DNA from: Rhodocyclaceae bacterium
Lineage (GTDB): Bacteria; Pseudomonadota; Gammaproteobacteria; Burkholderiales; Rhodocyclaceae
NCBI GenBank assembly: GCA_030824115.1
Contig: JAVBYI010000009.1
Span: 62,001 to 126,000 of the forward strand
Direction: 5' to 3'
DNA: 64,000 nucleotides
A program made the translations under genes and the position numbers. The notes under the pieces were generated by a model. It was given only the letters and a program-made list of their open reading frames with translations. It made no database searches and was not told the DNA's origin. Positions 28,226 through 37,160 of the stretch are shown here, one piece after another (within the stretch, counting starts at the first letter, position 1; each line of letters starts with the position of its first letter).

Positions 28226-29038
28226 TCAGTCGCTGCCCAGTAGGTCGCAGAGCTCACGGCCGCGCGCAGCCGCAGCCGCGACGCCGTGGCCGATTGAGGT
28301 CGCCACGCGCAGCGAGGCGAAGGTATCGAGCGCAGCGGCCGTCGTGCCGCCCTTCGAGGTCACCCGGGCGCGTAGTTCGGTCACGGGCTCGTCACTCGTT
28401 GCGGCCAGTTGGGCCGCGCCGACAAAGGTTTCAATGGCCAGCAAGCGCGCGGTTTCCTCCGGCAGGCCGAGCGAGGCCCCGGCGCTTTGCAGTGCCTCGA
28501 TGAAATAGAACACATAAGCCGGGCCGCTACCGGAGACGGCAGTTACTGCATCCATCAGGCTTTCGTCCTCAATCCACAGCGTCTTGCCCACGGCGGAGAG
28601 AATTTTCTCGGCCGTTTCGCGCCCTTCCAGATCGACGCTCGGGTCGGCATACAGGCCGGTGATGCCGGCGCCGATCAGGGCCGGGGTGTTCGGCATGGAG
28701 CGAATTAATCGGGTATGGCCGCCCAACCAGCGGCCCATATCGGCAAGGCGCAGACCGGCGGCAATGCTGATGACCAACTGTTGCGTCAATTTTCTGGCCG
28801 CCGGAGCAATCGCCTCTTTCATCAGCTGCGGCTTGACCGCCAGCACGATGACATCGCAGTTGAGTGCGGCGGCATCGATGGCCGGTGTGCAACGCACACC
28901 AAAGGTGTCGGTCAGGCGTTCTCTGGCTTCTTCAAAGGGCTCGACCACCTGCAGGCCGGCCATCGAGAAGCCCTGCTTCTTGAGGCCGCCAATCAGCGCA
29001 GTGGCCATGTTGCCACCGCCGATAAACGTAATCTTCAT
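28226..29038 (-). CDS. proC: Pyrroline-5-carboxylate reductase
   Basis: Last step of proline synthesis, 270 residues. N-terminal Rossmann motif FIGGGNMATALIGGL (about 5-19), the middle AVKPQLMKEA segment, RSMPNTPALIGAGITGLYA and the C-terminal signature DAVTAVSGSGPAYVFYFIEAL (split over about 160-180) are intact. It overlaps yggS by 4 bp and precedes yggT by 13 bp. Confidence 0.96.
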   Translation of the reverse strand: MKITFIGGGNMATALIGGLKKQGFSMAGLQVVEPFEEARERLTDTFGVRCTPAIDAAALNCDVIVLAVKPQLMKEAIAPAARKLTQQLVISIAAGLRLADMGRWLGGHTRLIRSMPNTPALIGAGITGLYADPSVDLEGRETAEKILSAVGKTLWIEDESLMDAVTAVSGSGPAYVFYFIEALQSAGASLGLPEETARLLAIETFVGAAQLAATSDEPVTELRARVTSKGGTTAAALDTFASLRVATSIGHGVAAAAARGRELCDLLGSD

Positions 29039-29730
29039 GTGCTGTTCCGTTCTCCGAAAATGGCCGTGCCCACCCGCACGATGGTCGCGCCCTCCATTAT
29101 GGCGGCTTCGAGGTCGTGCGACATGCCCATCGAGAGTGTATCGAGCGGCAGGCCTTCTGCATTGAGTGCATCGTACAAGGTCCGCATTTCACCGAAGTGC
29201 CGTCTCGCCAGCGCCGACATCTCATCGACGCTCGGCTCAGGAATCGCCATCAGGCCGCGTAATCTGAGTCGGGGCAAGGCAGCAACAGCATGGCACAGGG
29301 CTGGCGCCTCATCCAACGTGCAACCGCTTTTGCTGGCCTCGCCGCTGACATTCACCTCGACACAGACATTCAATGGCGGCAGATGCGCAGGCCGTTGCGC
29401 CGACAGGCGTTCGGCAATTTTGAGACGCTCAATCGAGTGCACCCACGCAAAGTTCTCGGCCACGGGGCGGGTCTTGTTGCTTTGCAGGGGGCCAATGAAA
29501 TGCCACTCCAGCATCAGCCCGGCCAGCGCGGCCATCTTGGGCAGGGCTTCCTGCACATAGCTTTCACCAAAGGCGCGCTGCCCAGCCCCGGCCGCCGTAC
29601 GAACGGCAGATTCAGGCCAGGTTTTCGACACGGCCAGCAGGCACACGGTAGCAGGATCGCGCCCGGCCTGAGCGCAGGCGGCGGCGATGCGCTGTATTAC
29701 GGCTTGCAGGTTGGCGGGAATTGTTGTCAT
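29035..29730 (-). CDS. yggS: Pyridoxal-phosphate homeostasis protein YggS
   Basis: PLP-binding alanine-racemase-like TIM barrel, 231 residues. PLP-lysine motif LLAVSKTWPESAVR (about 31-44), FGESYVQEA, WHFIGPLQSNK and SMGMSHDLEAAIMEGATIVR split near 195-214. Start MTTIPANLQAV is used; the upstream extension overlaps the pilT leader. First gene of the yggS-proC-yggT-yggU operon and divergent from pilT. Confidence 0.94.
   Translation of the reverse strand: MTTIPANLQAVIQRIAAACAQAGRDPATVCLLAVSKTWPESAVRTAAGAGQRAFGESYVQEALPKMAALAGLMLEWHFIGPLQSNKTRPVAENFAWVHSIERLKIAERLSAQRPAHLPPLNVCVEVNVSGEASKSGCTLDEAPALCHAVAALPRLRLRGLMAIPEPSVDEMSALARRHFGEMRTLYDALNAEGLPLDTLSMGMSHDLEAAIMEGATIVRVGTAIFGERNST
29199..29222 (+). 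repeat. 24-bp dispersed repeat, copy 10 (in yggS)
   Basis: GCCGTC-TCGCCAGC-GCCGAC-ATCT, one mismatch in the T block. Opposite to the gene and the only copy read in the MSALARR frame. Confidence 0.8.
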
Positions 29731-29774
29731 ATAGCGGCTTCGAGTATACCCGGCCAAACCTTCTGGAGCCCCGC

Positions 29775-30818
29775 ATGGACATCACCGAACTGCTTGCTTT
29801 CGTCGTCAAGAACAAGGCCTCCGACTTGCACCTGTCATCCGGCCTGCCACCGATGATCCGCGTGCATGGCGACATCCGCCGCATCAACCTGCCGGCCATG
29901 GAGCACAAGGATGTCCATAGCATGATCTATGACATCATGAACGACGGCCAGCGCAAGGTCTACGAAGACACTTTCGAATGCGACTTCTCCTTCGCCGTGC
30001 CGGGACTTGCGCGATTCCGGGTCAATGCCTATGTGCAAAACCGCGGCGCCGCGGCGGTATTGCGGACGATTCCCTCCAAGGTGCTGTCGCTCGAACAGTT
30101 GAATGCGCCGAAGATTTTCAAGGAAATCGCCGACCAGCCGCGTGGCATCGTGCTGGTGACCGGCCCGACCGGCTCAGGCAAATCCACGACGCTCGCGGCG
30201 ATGGTCGACCACAAAAACGATACTGAATACGGCCATATCCTCACCGTTGAGGATCCAATCGAATTCGTCCATGAATCGAAGAAGTGTCTGGTTAACCAGC
30301 GTGAAGTCGGCCCGCATACCAAATCCTTCAACAACGCACTGCGCTCGGCCCTGCGTGAAGACCCGGACGTGATCCTGGTTGGCGAAATGCGCGACCTTGA
30401 AACCATCCGCCTCGCGCTATCCGGCGCCGAAACCGGCCACCTTGTTTTCGGTACGCTGCACACCTCGTCGGCCGCCAAGACCATCGACCGGATCGTCGAC
30501 GTGTTCCCGGCAGCCGAGAAGGAGATGATCCGTGCAATGCTGTCTGAATCATTGAAGGCCGTCATTTCGCAAACGCTGCTGAAGACCAAGGACGGCAGCG
30601 GTCGCGTCGCCGCTCACGAGATCATGATCGGCACACCCGCCATCCGCAACCTGATCCGCGAAAACAAGATCGCGCAGATGTATTCGTCGATCCAGACCGG
30701 TCAGCAGTACGGCATGCAAACACTCGACCAGAATCTGCAGGATCTCGTCAAGCGCAACATCGTGTCATCCGCCGAAGCGCGCAGCAAGGCGGCCAACAAA
30801 GACGCCTTCCCAGGCTAA
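29775..30818 (+). CDS. pilT: Type IV pilus retraction ATPase PilT
   Basis: Hexameric motor that retracts type IV pili, needed for twitching and, in naturally competent species, for DNA uptake. 347 residues: N-terminal PAS-like domain (MDITELLAFVVKNKASDLHLSS), Walker A VTGPTGSGKSTTLAAM (about 131-146), Asp box EDPIEFVHE, Walker B DVILVGEMRD, His box TGHLVFGTLHTSSAAKT and the retraction motif AIRNLIRE (about 288-295). GGAG precedes the ATG. pilU follows after 28 bp. Confidence 0.97.
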   Translation: MDITELLAFVVKNKASDLHLSSGLPPMIRVHGDIRRINLPAMEHKDVHSMIYDIMNDGQRKVYEDTFECDFSFAVPGLARFRVNAYVQNRGAAAVLRTIPSKVLSLEQLNAPKIFKEIADQPRGIVLVTGPTGSGKSTTLAAMVDHKNDTEYGHILTVEDPIEFVHESKKCLVNQREVGPHTKSFNNALRSALREDPDVILVGEMRDLETIRLALSGAETGHLVFGTLHTSSAAKTIDRIVDVFPAAEKEMIRAMLSESLKAVISQTLLKTKDGSGRVAAHEIMIGTPAIRNLIRENKIAQMYSSIQTGQQYGMQTLDQNLQDLVKRNIVSSAEARSKAANKDAFPG

Positions 30819-30846
30819 TTTCACCGAGTTTTGACAGGATTGCATC

Positions 30847-31983
30847 ATGGAAAGAGACGAAGCACTCAAGTTCATGCACCAACTGCTGGCGATGATGATC
30901 CAGAAGAAGGGTTCCGACCTCTTCATCACCGCCGGCTTTCCGCCCGCAATGAAGGTGGACGGCAAGATGACGCCGGTGACCGCGCAGCCGCTGACCGCGC
31001 AGCACACCATCGAACTCGCCCGCGCCGTGATGAACGACAAGCAGGCCGCCGAGTTCGAGGCCAGCAAGGAATGCAACTTCGCCATCAGTCCGGCGGGCAT
31101 CGGTCGCTTCCGGGTCAATGCCTTCGTCCAGCAAAGCCGCACCGGCCTGATCCTGCGCACCATCACGACGACGATTCCGAAATTCGAGGACCTCGGTTTG
31201 CCGCCGGTGCTCAAGGATGTGGTGATGACCAAGCGCGGCCTCGTGCTGTTCGTCGGCGGCACCGGCTCCGGCAAGTCGACCTCGATGGCCGCGATGATCG
31301 GCTACCGCAACGAGAACAGCTACGGCCACATCATCACCATCGAAGACCCGGTCGAATACGTGCATGAGCACAAGAACTGCGTGATCACCCAGCGCGAGGT
31401 GGGTGTGGACACCGAGTCGTGGGAAGCCGCGCTGAAGAACACCCTGCGGCAGGCGCCCGACGTTATCCTGATCGGCGAAATTCGCGATCGGGAGGTCATG
31501 GAACACGCCATCGCTTTTGCCGAAACCGGCCACTTGGCGCTGGGCACACTGCACGCCAACAACTCCAACCAGGCGATGGATCGCATCATCAACTTCTTCC
31601 CTGAGGAACGCCGGCCACAGTTGCTGATGGACTTGTCCCTCAACCTCAAAGCCGTCGTTTCGCAGCGCCTGATTCCACTAAAAGAGGGCAAGGGCCGCGC
31701 CGCTGCCATCGAGATTCTGCTCAACTCGCCGCTGATTTCCGACCTGATCGGCAAGGGCGAGGTGCATGGCATCAAGGAGATCATGAAGAAGTCACGCGAG
31801 CTCGGTATGCAGACTTTCGACCAGGCACTGTTCGATCTCCACGAAGCCGGCAAGATCAGCTACGAGGATGCCCTGCGCTTCGCTGACTCGATGAACGAAG
31901 TGCGGCTGATGATCAAGCTGCACGGCAAGGAAACGGCGGACAAGGACCTCTCCGGGGGCATCCAGCACCTCGACATTGTGTAA
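30847..31983 (+). CDS. pilU: PilT-like type IV pilus retraction ATPase PilU
   Basis: Accessory retraction ATPase, 378 residues. Walker A VGGTGSGKSTSMAAM (about 135-149), EDPVEYVHEHKNC, Walker B DVILIGEIRDREVM and TGHLALGTLHANNSNQAMDR; the PilU-type C-terminal extension after FDQALFDLHEAGKISYEDAL is present. Lies directly downstream of pilT and probably shares its transcript. Confidence 0.96.
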   Translation: MERDEALKFMHQLLAMMIQKKGSDLFITAGFPPAMKVDGKMTPVTAQPLTAQHTIELARAVMNDKQAAEFEASKECNFAISPAGIGRFRVNAFVQQSRTGLILRTITTTIPKFEDLGLPPVLKDVVMTKRGLVLFVGGTGSGKSTSMAAMIGYRNENSYGHIITIEDPVEYVHEHKNCVITQREVGVDTESWEAALKNTLRQAPDVILIGEIRDREVMEHAIAFAETGHLALGTLHANNSNQAMDRIINFFPEERRPQLLMDLSLNLKAVVSQRLIPLKEGKGRAAAIEILLNSPLISDLIGKGEVHGIKEIMKKSRELGMQTFDQALFDLHEAGKISYEDALRFADSMNEVRLMIKLHGKETADKDLSGGIQHLDIV

Positions 31984-32005
31984 CCCGCCATCCCCCGGCT
32001 CCGGC

Positions 32006-32866
32006 TCAATTCGCTGCTTCAATCAGATCGCGGTGCTTGAGTGCTTCGGCAATCACGCCGCGTAGCTGAATCGGGGCCCAGGGTTTGCCGACAAAGTAAT
32101 AAACGCCGGCCTGATTGATCGCGTCAACCAAAACCTTCGCATCGGCATGCCCTGACATGAGGATGCTGACGCAACAGGGACATTCCATGTGGATGCGATT
32201 GAGGAGGCGGATGCCATCCATGCCAGGCATCTTGTAGTCGGAAATCACCAAATCGGGGCATTTTTTTGCCGCCATCATCAACGCCAGCTCCGGCTCCGAG
32301 CACTGGGTGATCTCGAAAAAAGCGCGCGCACTATTGGTGGCTTTCCCCTGCATCGACACCTCACGCTCCAGCGCATTCAGCTGTGCCGGCTCATCATCGA
32401 CCAGAAAAATACGGTAAGGTTGGGACAGTGGATTGCGCGGTTGACGAGAACTACCGGCGGCTTTTTTGAACAGGGTGCGCTGCTTCAAGGCCAGCGCGGT
32501 ACGGGCCTTGAGGTCGTATTCCTGCCATGGCTTGGAGACCACCTGATCCACCTGTGCAGTATTGATGGCGGCAATCGCGCCATTCATGTCCAGCAGGCCG
32601 GTCAGCAGGATGCGCACCATGTCCGGTTGTACTTTGCGCAGCTGCTGAAGCAGGGTAATGCCATTCATGCCCTTCATGCGGTAATCGACAATCGCGGCAT
32701 CAAAATAGCCGTCCGCTTCAGCCACACGCTGCAGTGCGGTCTCGGCTGAAGTAAAACTCTCGATCTCGATACCGTCGTCGCCCAAATCGGGCTTGCGCAG
32801 CAATTCGCGGCGCAGGGCATTCAAGACTGCAGGATCATCATCAACGAGGAGGACGCGACACAACAT
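32006..32866 (-). CDS. Tandem-receiver response regulator without output domain
   Basis: A 286-residue protein made of two REC domains and no DNA-binding or enzymatic domain. REC1 (about 1-125): acidic pair LLVDDDPAV, phospho-acceptor Asp in AAIVDYRMKGMNG, Lys in VVSKPW. REC2 (about 150-275): FLVDDEPAQ, LVISDYKMPGMDG, YFVGKPW. All catalytic residues are intact in both. It is convergent with pilU and starts 7 bp after rlmL ends. The linker is short (about 25 residues, Arg/Gln/Pro-rich). A role in pilus or second-messenger signalling is possible only by neighbourhood. Confidence 0.88.
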   Translation of the reverse strand: MLCRVLLVDDDPAVLNALRRELLRKPDLGDDGIEIESFTSAETALQRVAEADGYFDAAIVDYRMKGMNGITLLQQLRKVQPDMVRILLTGLLDMNGAIAAINTAQVDQVVSKPWQEYDLKARTALALKQRTLFKKAAGSSRQPRNPLSQPYRIFLVDDEPAQLNALEREVSMQGKATNSARAFFEITQCSEPELALMMAAKKCPDLVISDYKMPGMDGIRLLNRIHMECPCCVSILMSGHADAKVLVDAINQAGVYYFVGKPWAPIQLRGVIAEALKHRDLIEAAN

Positions 32867-32873
32867 GGTGGCC

Positions 32874-34094
32874 TCAGCCCGCTTGTGGTGTTTTGTCGCG
32901 GTGCTGCCCGGCCACCATGTCGAAGCCGTAAAGCCGGCATTCGAGCGGGCCGTTCCACAGCGGAATCTTGCGCTTCGGCTTGAGGCCGATGCGCTTGGGC
33001 AGATTGGCGTCGGCTGAGAGGAACCAGCAGGTCCAACCCGCAAAGCGCTGTTTTAGGGCATCACCGAGCTTCGGATAAAAAGCCGCCAACGCTTCCGCTT
33101 CGCCCAGGCGTTCACCATAGGGTGGGTTGGTGACAAGAAAACCGTTGGCTGCGGGCGAATCAATGTCCAGCAGATCGGCATGGCGAATCTCGATCAGGTC
33201 GTCGAGGCCGGCATGCGCGAGGTTCTGCTGCGCCCGCGCGACCGCATCGTCGTCATTGTCGCTACCCCAGATCGCCAATCGGTCTACCATCACGCGCTGC
33301 TCGGCCGCTTCCATGCACAGCCGCTTCCATAGCGCCGGATCGTAGTCGGTGAGGCGCGTGAAACCGAAATCCTTCATGTCACGCGCCAGCCCCGGCGCAT
33401 CGCCGAGCGCGATGCCGGCGGCTTCGAGCAGGAAGGTACCGGAACCGCACATCGGATCGAGCAAGGGTTGCGCGGGTGTCCAGCCGGTCAGGCGCAGAAT
33501 CCCGGCGGCGAGGTTTTCCTTGAGCGGCGCCGCCACCTTGGCGATCTTCTGGCCGCGCATCCACAGCGGCTCACCCGAGGTATCGACGTACAGCGTCGCC
33601 TTGCCGTCAGCGAGGAAGAGGTGGATGCGCACATCCGGTGCAGCTGTGTTGACATCCGGTCGTCGGCCGACATCGGCGCGGAAACGGTCGCATACGGCAT
33701 CCTTGGTTTTCAGTGTGATGTATTCAAGGCTCTTGAACGGCGCCCGGACAGCCGTGACATAAACGCGAATGCTGCGCGACACATCGAAGCATTGCGACCA
33801 GGCCACATCGTAGGTCAGCCGATAAATATCCTGCTCATTCGAAAAGTCGGCGCTGGCCAGACGGCGCAAGACGCGCGTGGCAATGCGCGAATGCAGGTTG
33901 AGTCGATACCCGACCTCCTTGTTGCCGACAAAGCCAACGCCGCCGTGCGTCGACGCAATCTCCTGCCCACCGGCAGCCGTAATGTCTTCGGCCAGCAATG
34001 CTTCCAGCCCGCGCGGGCAGGTGGCAAACCAGTGTTGTAACTGGGCAGATTCGTTGCGCCGGATGACGCGGCGGGCGGGTTTTGGATCGTTCAA
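32874..34094 (-). CDS. rlmL: THUMP-domain 23S rRNA methyltransferase, RlmL/YcbY-like
   Basis: Methylates guanine in 23S rRNA. About 406 residues: N-terminal ferredoxin-like/THUMP region (about 15-165), then a Rossmann methyltransferase with LLDPMCGSGTFLLEAAGIA (about 188-206) and catalytic LVTNPPYGERLGE. The C-terminal RlmK domain of the E. coli fusion is absent, as in other betaproteobacteria. The likely TTG start at 34094 overlaps the hemJ stop (TTGA). A repeat copy encodes RRLASADF within the N-terminal domain. Confidence 0.88.
   Translation of the reverse strand: MNDPKPARRVIRRNESAQLQHWFATCPRGLEALLAEDITAAGGQEIASTHGGVGFVGNKEVGYRLNLHSRIATRVLRRLASADFSNEQDIYRLTYDVAWSQCFDVSRSIRVYVTAVRAPFKSLEYITLKTKDAVCDRFRADVGRRPDVNTAAPDVRIHLFLADGKATLYVDTSGEPLWMRGQKIAKVAAPLKENLAAGILRLTGWTPAQPLLDPMCGSGTFLLEAAGIALGDAPGLARDMKDFGFTRLTDYDPALWKRLCMEAAEQRVMVDRLAIWGSDNDDDAVARAQQNLAHAGLDDLIEIRHADLLDIDSPAANGFLVTNPPYGERLGEAEALAAFYPKLGDALKQRFAGWTCWFLSADANLPKRIGLKPKRKIPLWNGPLECRLYGFDMVAGQHRDKTPQAG
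33842..33865 (-). repeat. 24-bp dispersed repeat, copy 11 (in rlmL)
   Basis: Minus strand GCCGTC-TGGCCAGC-GCCGAC-TTTT. Sense to the gene, translated RRLASADF, the same frame as copy 2. Confidence 0.88.
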
Positions 34095-34507
34095 AATGGC
34101 TTCACCACGACAAGGATGACAACCGCCAGCAGGAAAAATACCGGCACTTCGTTGAACACGCGGAACCAGACATGTGAACGCTGGTTCGTACCGGCGACAA
34201 AGGACTTGAGCACGCTGGCGCAGTAAAGGTGAAATACCACCAGGCCGGCCACCAGCGTGGTCTTGGCGTGCAGCCAGCCGCCGGTGAAGTCGTAGCCGAA
34301 CCACAGCCACAGGCCGGTGATGACCGCCAGTGCGCCAATCGGCGTCACAAACTTGTAAAGCTTCTTCGACATCAGTAGCAGGCGCTCACGTTCCGCTGCG
34401 CTGTCAGCCGGCACCATCGCCAGATTGACGAAAATGCGCGGCAGGTAGAACAGGCCGGCAAACCAACTGACAACAAAAAAGATATGGAAGGATTTCAGCC
34501 AGAGCAT
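34091..34507 (-). CDS. hemJ: HemJ-type protoporphyrinogen oxidase
   Basis: Membrane protein of the HemJ/UPF0093 family that oxidises protoporphyrinogen IX in heme synthesis. 138 residues, four hydrophobic helices; conserved His in LKSFHIFFVVSWFAGLFYLPR (helix 1, split over about 4-24), the WLHAKTTLVAGL helix 3 motif and HVWFRVFNEVPVFFLL at the end. It overlaps the downstream rlmL start by 4 bp and the epimerase gene upstream by 13 bp. Confidence 0.9.
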   Translation of the reverse strand: MLWLKSFHIFFVVSWFAGLFYLPRIFVNLAMVPADSAAERERLLLMSKKLYKFVTPIGALAVITGLWLWFGYDFTGGWLHAKTTLVAGLVVFHLYCASVLKSFVAGTNQRSHVWFRVFNEVPVFFLLAVVILVVVKPF

Positions 34508-35394
34508 GATGGTTTCCTGAGAGCAGCGCCGATGCCATCATCGACAGTGGGGTAACGCAGTTTCAGTTTCAGTTCGCGCTTCATGCGCGTGTTGACCAGC
34601 CGGCGCGACTCGCCCATGAAGGAGAGCAGCATCGGCGAGAGCATCGTCCTGACCTCGGCAAGTGTCGCACGCGGCGGACGCGGCAGGCCAAAGGCATCGG
34701 CCAGCTTGTCGAACCAGTCGCCCATGCGGATGTCCGAGTCATCGCTGATGTTGTAGGCACGGTTCGCGCGGCCACACTCCAATGCGGTGACGCAGGCGTG
34801 CGCGAGATCGTCGGCATGGATGTGATTGGTATAGCTGTCTTCATTCGCCACCAGCACCGGATCGCCACGGCGGATGCGCTCCAGTGGCAGTCGCTCGGTG
34901 GCATAGATACCTGGCGCACGCAGGATGCTCACGCGCATCCCCCAGCGGCAAGCGGTATGGCGCAACAGGCTTTCCGCCGCAACGCGACGCCGTGCGCGTG
35001 CGGACGTTGCCGCCAGCGGCCGCGTTTCCGGCACGCTTGCGCCGCCACAGTCGCCATAGACGCCACTGGTACTGATGTAGGTCAGGCTGCGTGGTAGACT
35101 TCGCGACCTTCCGAGCGTTGCCAGCAGGCGCTTTGTACGCGGGTCGCCCGTACCTTCACTCGGTGGCGGCGCACTGTGCAAAACGGCCTGCGCCAACCCG
35201 CGCAAGCGGGGCAGCGTCGCCGGCTGATCGAGATCGCCAACGATCTGCGTGACGCCGACGGCCGACAGTGCCGGATCGGCCGACCGCACCAGCGCATAAA
35301 CGCGCCAGCGGCGGGTCAGGGCAGGCAGGGCACGACGCACGACATCACCGCAACCCACGATCAACAACCTTCTCAGCAATCTTCTTTTTTTCAC
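34495..35394 (-). CDS. NAD-dependent epimerase/dehydratase-like protein
   Basis: An extended SDR of 299 residues. The N-terminal nucleotide motif is LLIVGCGDVVRRALPAL (about 9-25), a variant of GxxGxxG. The active-site region is YISTSGVYGDCGG (about 105-117). The expected YxxxK is not obvious (AAESLLRH instead), so catalysis as an SDR is doubtful; it may be a YeeZ-like or atypical member. First gene of the epimerase-hemJ-rlmL run and divergent from the ferredoxin-reductase gene with 14 bp between start codons. Confidence 0.82.
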   Translation of the reverse strand: MKKRRLLRRLLIVGCGDVVRRALPALTRRWRVYALVRSADPALSAVGVTQIVGDLDQPATLPRLRGLAQAVLHSAPPPSEGTGDPRTKRLLATLGRSRSLPRSLTYISTSGVYGDCGGASVPETRPLAATSARARRRVAAESLLRHTACRWGMRVSILRAPGIYATERLPLERIRRGDPVLVANEDSYTNHIHADDLAHACVTALECGRANRAYNISDDSDIRMGDWFDKLADAFGLPRPPRATLAEVRTMLSPMLLSFMGESRRLVNTRMKRELKLKLRYPTVDDGIGAALRKPSCSG

Positions 35395-35408
35395 CGGACG
35401 ATTATCGC

Positions 35409-36413
35409 ATGGCCTATCAAGTCACCCTCCAACCCAGCGGCCACCAGTTCCAGGTGGCAGACGACAAGACCCTGCTCGAAGCCGGGCTGGATGCCGGTTT
35501 CAATCTGCCCTACGGTTGCAAAAACGGCGCCTGTGGCGCCTGCAAGGGTAAGGTGCTGGCCGGCACGATCGATCATGGCGCCGCGCAAGATCACGCCTTG
35601 ACGGCTGCGGAGCGCACCGCCGGCATGGCCCTGTTCTGCTGCGCCAAACCCACTTCGGACGTCACGCTCGACGTACGCGAAATCAGCGCCGCCCGCGATA
35701 TCCCCGTGAAGATTCTGCCCTGCCGCGTGCAGTCGCTGGAACTGGCGGCGCCCGATGTGATGATCCTCAAGCTCAAGCTGCCGACCAACGAACGCATGCA
35801 GTTTCTGGCCGGTCAGTATGTCGAATTTCTGCTCGCCGACAACAAGCGCCGCGCCTTCTCGCTGGCCAATGCGCCGCATGCCGACGATCTGCTGGAGATT
35901 CATGTGCGGCGCGTTGCCGGCGGCAATTTCACCGAGCACGTCTTCACCACGATGAAGCTGAAAGACATCCTGCGCATCGAAGGGCCGCTTGGCACCTTCT
36001 TCCTGCGCGAAGATTCGCAGAAGCCGATCATCCTCGTCGCCGGTGGTACCGGTTTCGCGCCGATCAAGGGCCTGATCGAGCATGCCCTGCACATCGGCAT
36101 CCAGCGCCCGATGAAGCTCTACTGGGGCGCCAAGGATCGCGCCGGTCTTTACATGAACAGTCAGGCCGAACGCTGGGCCGCCGAGAACGGCATTCCGTTT
36201 GTCCCCGTGCTATCGGAGCCGGAGGCAGGCTGGACCGGCCGCACCGGCCTCGTGCATGAAGCGGTGCTGGCCGATCATACCGATTTGTCCGCTTATCAAG
36301 CCTATGTCTGTGGCGCACCGGTGATGTGCGAAGCCGCGCTGAAGGACTTCACCGCCAAGGGACTGCCGAAGGACGAGTTTTTTGCGGATGTGTTCTCGTA
36401 CGCGCCGAGATAA
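35409..36413 (+). CDS. Ferredoxin-FAD-NAD(P) reductase (CDP-6-deoxyglucoseen reductase/phenol-hydroxylase reductase type)
   Basis: A 334-residue soluble electron-transfer flavoprotein. N-terminal plant-type [2Fe-2S] domain with CKNGACGACKGKV and a later CC in ALFCCAKP; FAD-binding RAFSLANAPH (about 140-149); NAD-binding LVAGGTGFAPIKGLIEHA (about 206-223) and the C-terminal VCGAPVMCEAA. Related proteins serve mono-oxygenases or deoxysugar dehydratases; no partner oxygenase is nearby, so the physiological acceptor is unknown. It is separated from livF by 24 bp that are almost exactly one repeat unit. Confidence 0.9.
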   Translation: MAYQVTLQPSGHQFQVADDKTLLEAGLDAGFNLPYGCKNGACGACKGKVLAGTIDHGAAQDHALTAAERTAGMALFCCAKPTSDVTLDVREISAARDIPVKILPCRVQSLELAAPDVMILKLKLPTNERMQFLAGQYVEFLLADNKRRAFSLANAPHADDLLEIHVRRVAGGNFTEHVFTTMKLKDILRIEGPLGTFFLREDSQKPIILVAGGTGFAPIKGLIEHALHIGIQRPMKLYWGAKDRAGLYMNSQAERWAAENGIPFVPVLSEPEAGWTGRTGLVHEAVLADHTDLSAYQAYVCGAPVMCEAALKDFTAKGLPKDEFFADVFSYAPR

Positions 36414-36414
36414 C

Positions 36415-36438
36415 GCCGTCCCGCGAGCGCCGACTTTT
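36415..36438 (+). repeat. 24-bp dispersed repeat, copy 12 (intergenic)
   Basis: GCCGTC-CCGCGAGC-GCCGAC-TTTT. The only intergenic copy: it begins 2 bp after one stop codon and ends on the first base of the convergent livF stop. No second inverted copy is present, so it cannot form a paired-repeat terminator. Confidence 0.85.
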
Positions 36439-37160
36439 TATTCGCCTAGATAAGCCGCCCGCACACGCGGGTCGGCCAGCAAGTTAGCCGCCGTATCGGC
36501 CAACGTGATCTTACCGCTCTCCATCACATAGCCGCGCGTGCAGGTGTGCAGTGCGAGCCGGGCATTCTGCTCGACCAGCAAAATAGTGACGCCCTGCGTT
36601 GCTACGGTGCGGATGACCTCAAAAACTTTTTCCACCATCAGCGGTGCAAGGCCCATTGAGGGCTCATCGAGCAACAGCAGTTTCGGCCGGCCCATCAGCG
36701 CACGGCCGATGGCGAGCATCTGCTGCTCGCCGCCCGAGAGGGTGCCGGCCACCTGTTCGGCGCGCTCCTTGAGGCGCGGCAGCATCGCGTAGATGCGGTC
36801 GAGGTCGTGCTTGATCTCCGCCCTGTCGTTGCGGTGGTAGGCGCCCATGGCGAGATTTTCGGCCACCGTCAGACGGGCGAATACGCCGCGACCTTCGGGC
36901 ACCAGCGCCAGCCCACGACCAATCAGCGCATGGCTGGGCAGTTGATCGAGGCGTTCCTGGCGGTAATGAATTTCTCCCGATGCGTCAATCATGCGCGCGA
37001 GGGCTTTTAGCGTCGAGGTCTTGCCGGCGCCATTGGCACCGATCAGGCAGACCAGTTCGCCTTCTTCAACTGCGAAGGAAATTCCCTTGACGGCCGCAAT
37101 GCCGCCGTAATGCACTTCAAGGCTGACTGCTTCAAGCAGCGCGTAGGGCTGGCTAGTCAT
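36438..37160 (-). CDS. livF: Branched-chain amino-acid ABC transporter ATPase LivF
   Basis: One of two ATPases of a Liv-type importer, 240 residues. Walker A LIGANGAGKTSTLKAL (about 37-52), signature LSGGEQQMLAIGRALMG (about 140-156), Walker B LLLLDEPSMGLAP. MTSQPYALLEAVSL is the start, overlapping the livG stop by 8 bp. Last gene of livH-M-G-F. Confidence 0.95.
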   Translation of the reverse strand: MTSQPYALLEAVSLEVHYGGIAAVKGISFAVEEGELVCLIGANGAGKTSTLKALARMIDASGEIHYRQERLDQLPSHALIGRGLALVPEGRGVFARLTVAENLAMGAYHRNDRAEIKHDLDRIYAMLPRLKERAEQVAGTLSGGEQQMLAIGRALMGRPKLLLLDEPSMGLAPLMVEKVFEVIRTVATQGVTILLVEQNARLALHTCTRGYVMESGKITLADTAANLLADPRVRAAYLGE

